Assembly (NCBI RefSeq): GCF_024498355.1
Contig: NZ_CP101833.1
Coordinates: 1,221,001-1,285,000, forward strand
Length of the DNA: 64,000 nt
Reading direction: 5' to 3'
Source: Bacillus pumilus
GTDB lineage: Bacteria; Bacillota; Bacilli; Bacillales; Bacillaceae
Both the position numbers and the translations under genes were made by a program. The notes beneath the pieces were generated by a model that was not told the origin of the DNA, did no database searches, and saw only the letters and a program-made list of their open reading frames with translations. The stretch's first letter is position 1. The number at the start of each line of letters is the position of its first letter. Below are positions 61,561 through 64,000 of the stretch, in pieces.

Positions 61561-63069
61561 CTATGCTGAGTGAGCGGAAGGAAGCATGATCATAACGGTT
61601 GTTCCTTTATTCACTTCGCTGTGAATATCAATTGTCCCGCCATACATCGAAATGATTCGTTTACACACGACAAGCCCAAGACCTGTGCCTTTTTCCTTCG
61701 ACGTAATAAAGGGGAGGAAGATATGCTTTAGCATCTCTTCTGGTATGCCTTCACCCGTATCCTTCACTTTAATGATGACATGTTCTTTTTCAGCCTCAAT
61801 CACAATCTTCAAATGACCGCCATTTGGCATCGCTTCTAAAGAGTTTTTCGCTACGTTTAATACGACTTGTTTAATGTGATCCTTCGTGCAATACACACCA
61901 ACATCTTGAATCGTATTGATTTGCAAATCAACCTCGACATTATACAGGTTCGCCTCAGAGAAAACGATCGGCATGATCTCACTCACAATTTCTTTTACAG
62001 AATTATTCTGCCATTTTTCTGCAGTAGGTTTTCCTAACACAAGAAACTCACTGACTATTTGGTTAATCCGTTTAATTTCTTCCTCTATGACAGAAAAATA
62101 GAGCTGATCTTCTTCTGAATGATACTTCTTTTGCAAAAGCTGTATAAACCCGCTAATCCCTGTTAATGGATTGCGAATTTCGTGTGCTGTACTTGCCGCG
62201 AGTGTTCCAATTAATTCAATCTTTTGCGCCTCATTTTGATGACGCTCCTGCTGGGTTTGACGCCTTAAAATGATATATTGGACAAGTGTGAATAAAATAT
62301 TTAATAAAATAAACGCACTGGATAGAGGAACCAGCGTAACGGACAGCACTTCACTAGTTGAAGCACGCTGCGGAAAAACCTCTAGCTTCCAGCTGTTTTC
62401 ATCTAAATATGTAGATACGGTGCTGCCATTTTCTGATGCTGGCTGCGGCCCACTTGTAAACACAACATGTCCATTTTGATTCAGCATCTTAAAATGAAGA
62501 TCTGGGTTCAATACATTCATGATATTTCTTAAATAGTCAATTTGAATGGCGGCGACTAAAACATTGGTGACTTCTTCGTTTTCATTCAAAACAGGGACAC
62601 AAATGGAGAGAATCCGCTGTTTTGTAATTCTACTCACATAGTTATCTGTGATCACGGTCTGCTTGGTCACTTGAATGCGCTTAAAATAATCTCTGAATGA
62701 AAGGTTGATTTTTTCCTTTAACGGTGTGGTACTTGCTGTTACATTTCCTTTTTTGTCTAAAAGATACAGGCCTGAAAAACGAGGTTCTTGTTTATAGATT
62801 TTCTCTAGGATGTTTTGTACTTTTTTCGCCTCAAGCGGCTGGTCAAATCCCATGGCAAGGGAAGTTAATCTCGCTTCTGTTTCACTAATTAAATAATTCA
62901 TTTGGTTTTTGTGAATATTTAACATAAGTGTAGCAGTTTGTTTGTTTTTTAAATCGATTTTTTCAGTTTCTTTTTCGTAGATAAAATAACTAATGATTAG
63001 GGTTGGAATCATCACCAAAATAAGGTACAGCCTGATCTTCTTCCAAAACCCTTTCAGTATACTCATCAT
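61561..63069 (-). CDS. kinD: sporulation-type sensor histidine kinase KinD
   Basis: 502-residue membrane kinase of the phosphorelay. One N-terminal helix (LYLILVMIPTLIISYFIY), an external Cache-type domain of about 210 residues with ASTTPLKEKINLSFRDYFKR, a second helix (VTLVPLSSAFILLNILFTLVQYI). Then HisKA with LIGTLAASTAHEIRNPLTGISGF, N-box VVLNVAKNSLEAMP, and G-boxes KDTGEGIPEEMLKHIFLPF and GTGLGLVVCKRI. In B. subtilis KinD affects biofilm and sporulation timing. ATG complementary to 63067-63069. Confidence 0.9.
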   Translation of the reverse strand: MMSILKGFWKKIRLYLILVMIPTLIISYFIYEKETEKIDLKNKQTATLMLNIHKNQMNYLISETEARLTSLAMGFDQPLEAKKVQNILEKIYKQEPRFSGLYLLDKKGNVTASTTPLKEKINLSFRDYFKRIQVTKQTVITDNYVSRITKQRILSICVPVLNENEEVTNVLVAAIQIDYLRNIMNVLNPDLHFKMLNQNGHVVFTSGPQPASENGSTVSTYLDENSWKLEVFPQRASTSEVLSVTLVPLSSAFILLNILFTLVQYIILRRQTQQERHQNEAQKIELIGTLAASTAHEIRNPLTGISGFIQLLQKKYHSEEDQLYFSVIEEEIKRINQIVSEFLVLGKPTAEKWQNNSVKEIVSEIMPIVFSEANLYNVEVDLQINTIQDVGVYCTKDHIKQVVLNVAKNSLEAMPNGGHLKIVIEAEKEHVIIKVKDTGEGIPEEMLKHIFLPFITSKEKGTGLGLVVCKRIISMYGGTIDIHSEVNKGTTVMIMLPSAHSA

Positions 63070-63270
63070 TCATCGCTCCAACGTATTACCTAATAAACTT
63101 ATTATAGCATTGAACCTATCTTTATTACGATGACTTGTATGATTTTTAAAAAATTAGGTGATTCGTTCTGGTCTCATTTTCATGCTAAAGATGGGTCAAC
63201 ATGTTGACATTTTACTTATTGTTTATTAATGTCACATTAGTGGGTTGCATTTCATAAAGGATGATAAAAA

Positions 63271-63726
63271 ATGGAAAATCATAATGTTGAGAAATCTTTG
63301 AAATTATTTATTGTATTATCACGTGCTTATCGCTCAATCAATCATCACATGAACAAACATATTGTCAAGCACGGTCTGAATCCGACTGAATTTGCTGTAC
63401 TAGAATTGCTGTATCATAAAGGTGATCAGCCGCTTCAGCAAATCGGTGATAAGATTTTACTCGCAAGCGGAAGCATCACGTATGTGGTCGATAAATTGGA
63501 GAAAAAAGAACTCCTCAGTCGTAAGGCTTGTGCAGAAGACCGCAGGGTGACATTTGCGCATATTACGGAACAAGGACGAGCTTTGCTTGATGACATCTTC
63601 CCAGATCATGCGAAAGAAATTCATGAGATGATCAGTGTGCTGAGTGAAGAAGAGAAGGATGCCTGCATCGATATGCTCAAACATGTGGGGCTGCGTGCAA
63701 AGCATTTATATGATCATAAAGAATAA
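63271..63726 (+). CDS. mhqR: MarR-family regulator MhqR
   Basis: 151 residues. Winged-helix segments NPTEFAVLELLYHKGDQPLQQIGDKILLASGSITYVVDKLEKKELL and AEDRRVTFAHITEQGRALL. MhqR in B. subtilis represses genes for dioxygenases and quinone resistance. Position between kinD and motB is as for ykvE/mhqR. ATG 63271, with AAAGGATG. Confidence 0.88.
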   Translation: MENHNVEKSLKLFIVLSRAYRSINHHMNKHIVKHGLNPTEFAVLELLYHKGDQPLQQIGDKILLASGSITYVVDKLEKKELLSRKACAEDRRVTFAHITEQGRALLDDIFPDHAKEIHEMISVLSEEEKDACIDMLKHVGLRAKHLYDHKE

Positions 63727-63732
63727 ACAAAT

Positions 63733-63762
63733 AAAAAAGGAAGCCGCTGGTGGCTTCCTTTT
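63733..63762. terminator. terminator between mhqR and motB
   Basis: AAAAAAGGAAGCC pairs with GGCTTCCTTTTTT, symmetric with T runs on both strands. Confidence 0.88.
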
Positions 63763-64000
63763 TTATTTCGCTTTTCTCTCAATCGGTAAAATAAGTACTT
63801 CTACGCGTCTGTTTTTACTTCTGCCTTCCGCTGTATCGTTTGAGGCAATCGGTTTGAATTCACCGAAGCCTTTTGTGCTAAAGTTCTCTTGGTCTAGGTT
63901 GCTGTTCTCAAGTAGAATACTTAAAAAGTTTACAGCACGAATCGCGCTTAAATACCAGTTTGATTCAAATTCTGAATTTCTAATGGGGACATTATCTGTA
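63763..64000 (-). CDS. motB: flagellar stator protein MotB (C-terminal part)
   Basis: The last 79 codons of a MotB-type protein, cut by the window edge. The visible part, with NWYLSAIRAVNFL, FGEFKPIASNDTAEGRSKNRRVEVLILP, is the OmpA-like peptidoglycan-binding domain that anchors the stator. Stop codon complementary to 63763-63765. Confidence 0.93.
   Translation of the reverse strand, partial: TDNVPIRNSEFESNWYLSAIRAVNFLSILLENSNLDQENFSTKGFGEFKPIASNDTAEGRSKNRRVEVLILPIERKAK

Overview
The window is a stretch of a low-GC Gram-positive spore-former chromosome. Gene order (htrA-proG-dppABCDE-ykfABCD-ykgA-ykhA ... ykkCD-purU-proBA-ohrA/R/B-guaD-metE-ispA ... mgtE-tnrA-ykzB-ykoL-ykoM ... sigI-rsgI-sspD-ykrK-htpX-ktrD ... 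kinE-ogt-mtn genes-spo0E-kinD-mhqR-motB) and protein similarity follow Bacillus subtilis closely. Differences from B. subtilis (an added Rap/Phr pair, a fused Ada protein, a cobalamin switch instead of an S-box on metE, a family of short repeats behind terminators) suggest the B. pumilus/safensis/altitudinis group. That placement is inference from memory; no search was run.

Layout. 1-12 kb: the 5' part of htrA, proG, then a CodY-type dipeptide transport and murein-peptide recycling unit (dppA-E, ykfA-D) interrupted by a repeat element. 12-18.5 kb: ykgA, ykhA, a PadR/HAAS-type pair with a clear double operator, small membrane and acetyltransferase genes, a fused Ada regulator/repair protein, and guanidine riboswitch-controlled ykkCD. 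18.5-26 kb: purU, proline T-box with proBA, a Rap/Phr quorum pair, and the ohrA/ohrR/ohrB peroxide module. 26-30 kb: guaD, metE behind a cobalamin riboswitch, ispA. 30-38 kb: a YkoGH-type two-component system with two PepSY proteins, M-box-controlled mgtE with a short upstream ORF, tnrA divergent from ykzB-ykoL, and ykoM. 38-50 kb: dgcW, ykoX, Mn-riboswitch ykoY, sigI-rsgI, sspD, ykrK/htpX, ktrD, and a run of small genes. 50-64 kb: kinE, ogt, the methionine salvage genes under two SAM-I riboswitches, spo0E, kinD, mhqR and the 3' end of motB.

Common themes. Much of the window is nutrient sensing: CodY boxes, TnrA sites, a proline T-box, and cobalamin, SAM, Mg2+, Mn2+ and guanidine RNA switches. 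Several proteins feed the sporulation phosphorelay (KinE, KinD, Spo0E and a Rap/Phr pair).

Two observations stand out as possibly undescribed. (1) An about 175-bp repeat family, with four long copies and one truncated copy, always lies in the same direction as the upstream gene. In three copies it is bracketed by two copies of that gene's own terminator hairpin. (2) A 30-codon ORF with a strong ribosome binding site ends in Asp-Pro-Asp-Pro and lies between the M-box terminator and mgtE. It overlaps two mutually exclusive RNA helices, one of which would hide the mgtE ribosome binding site.
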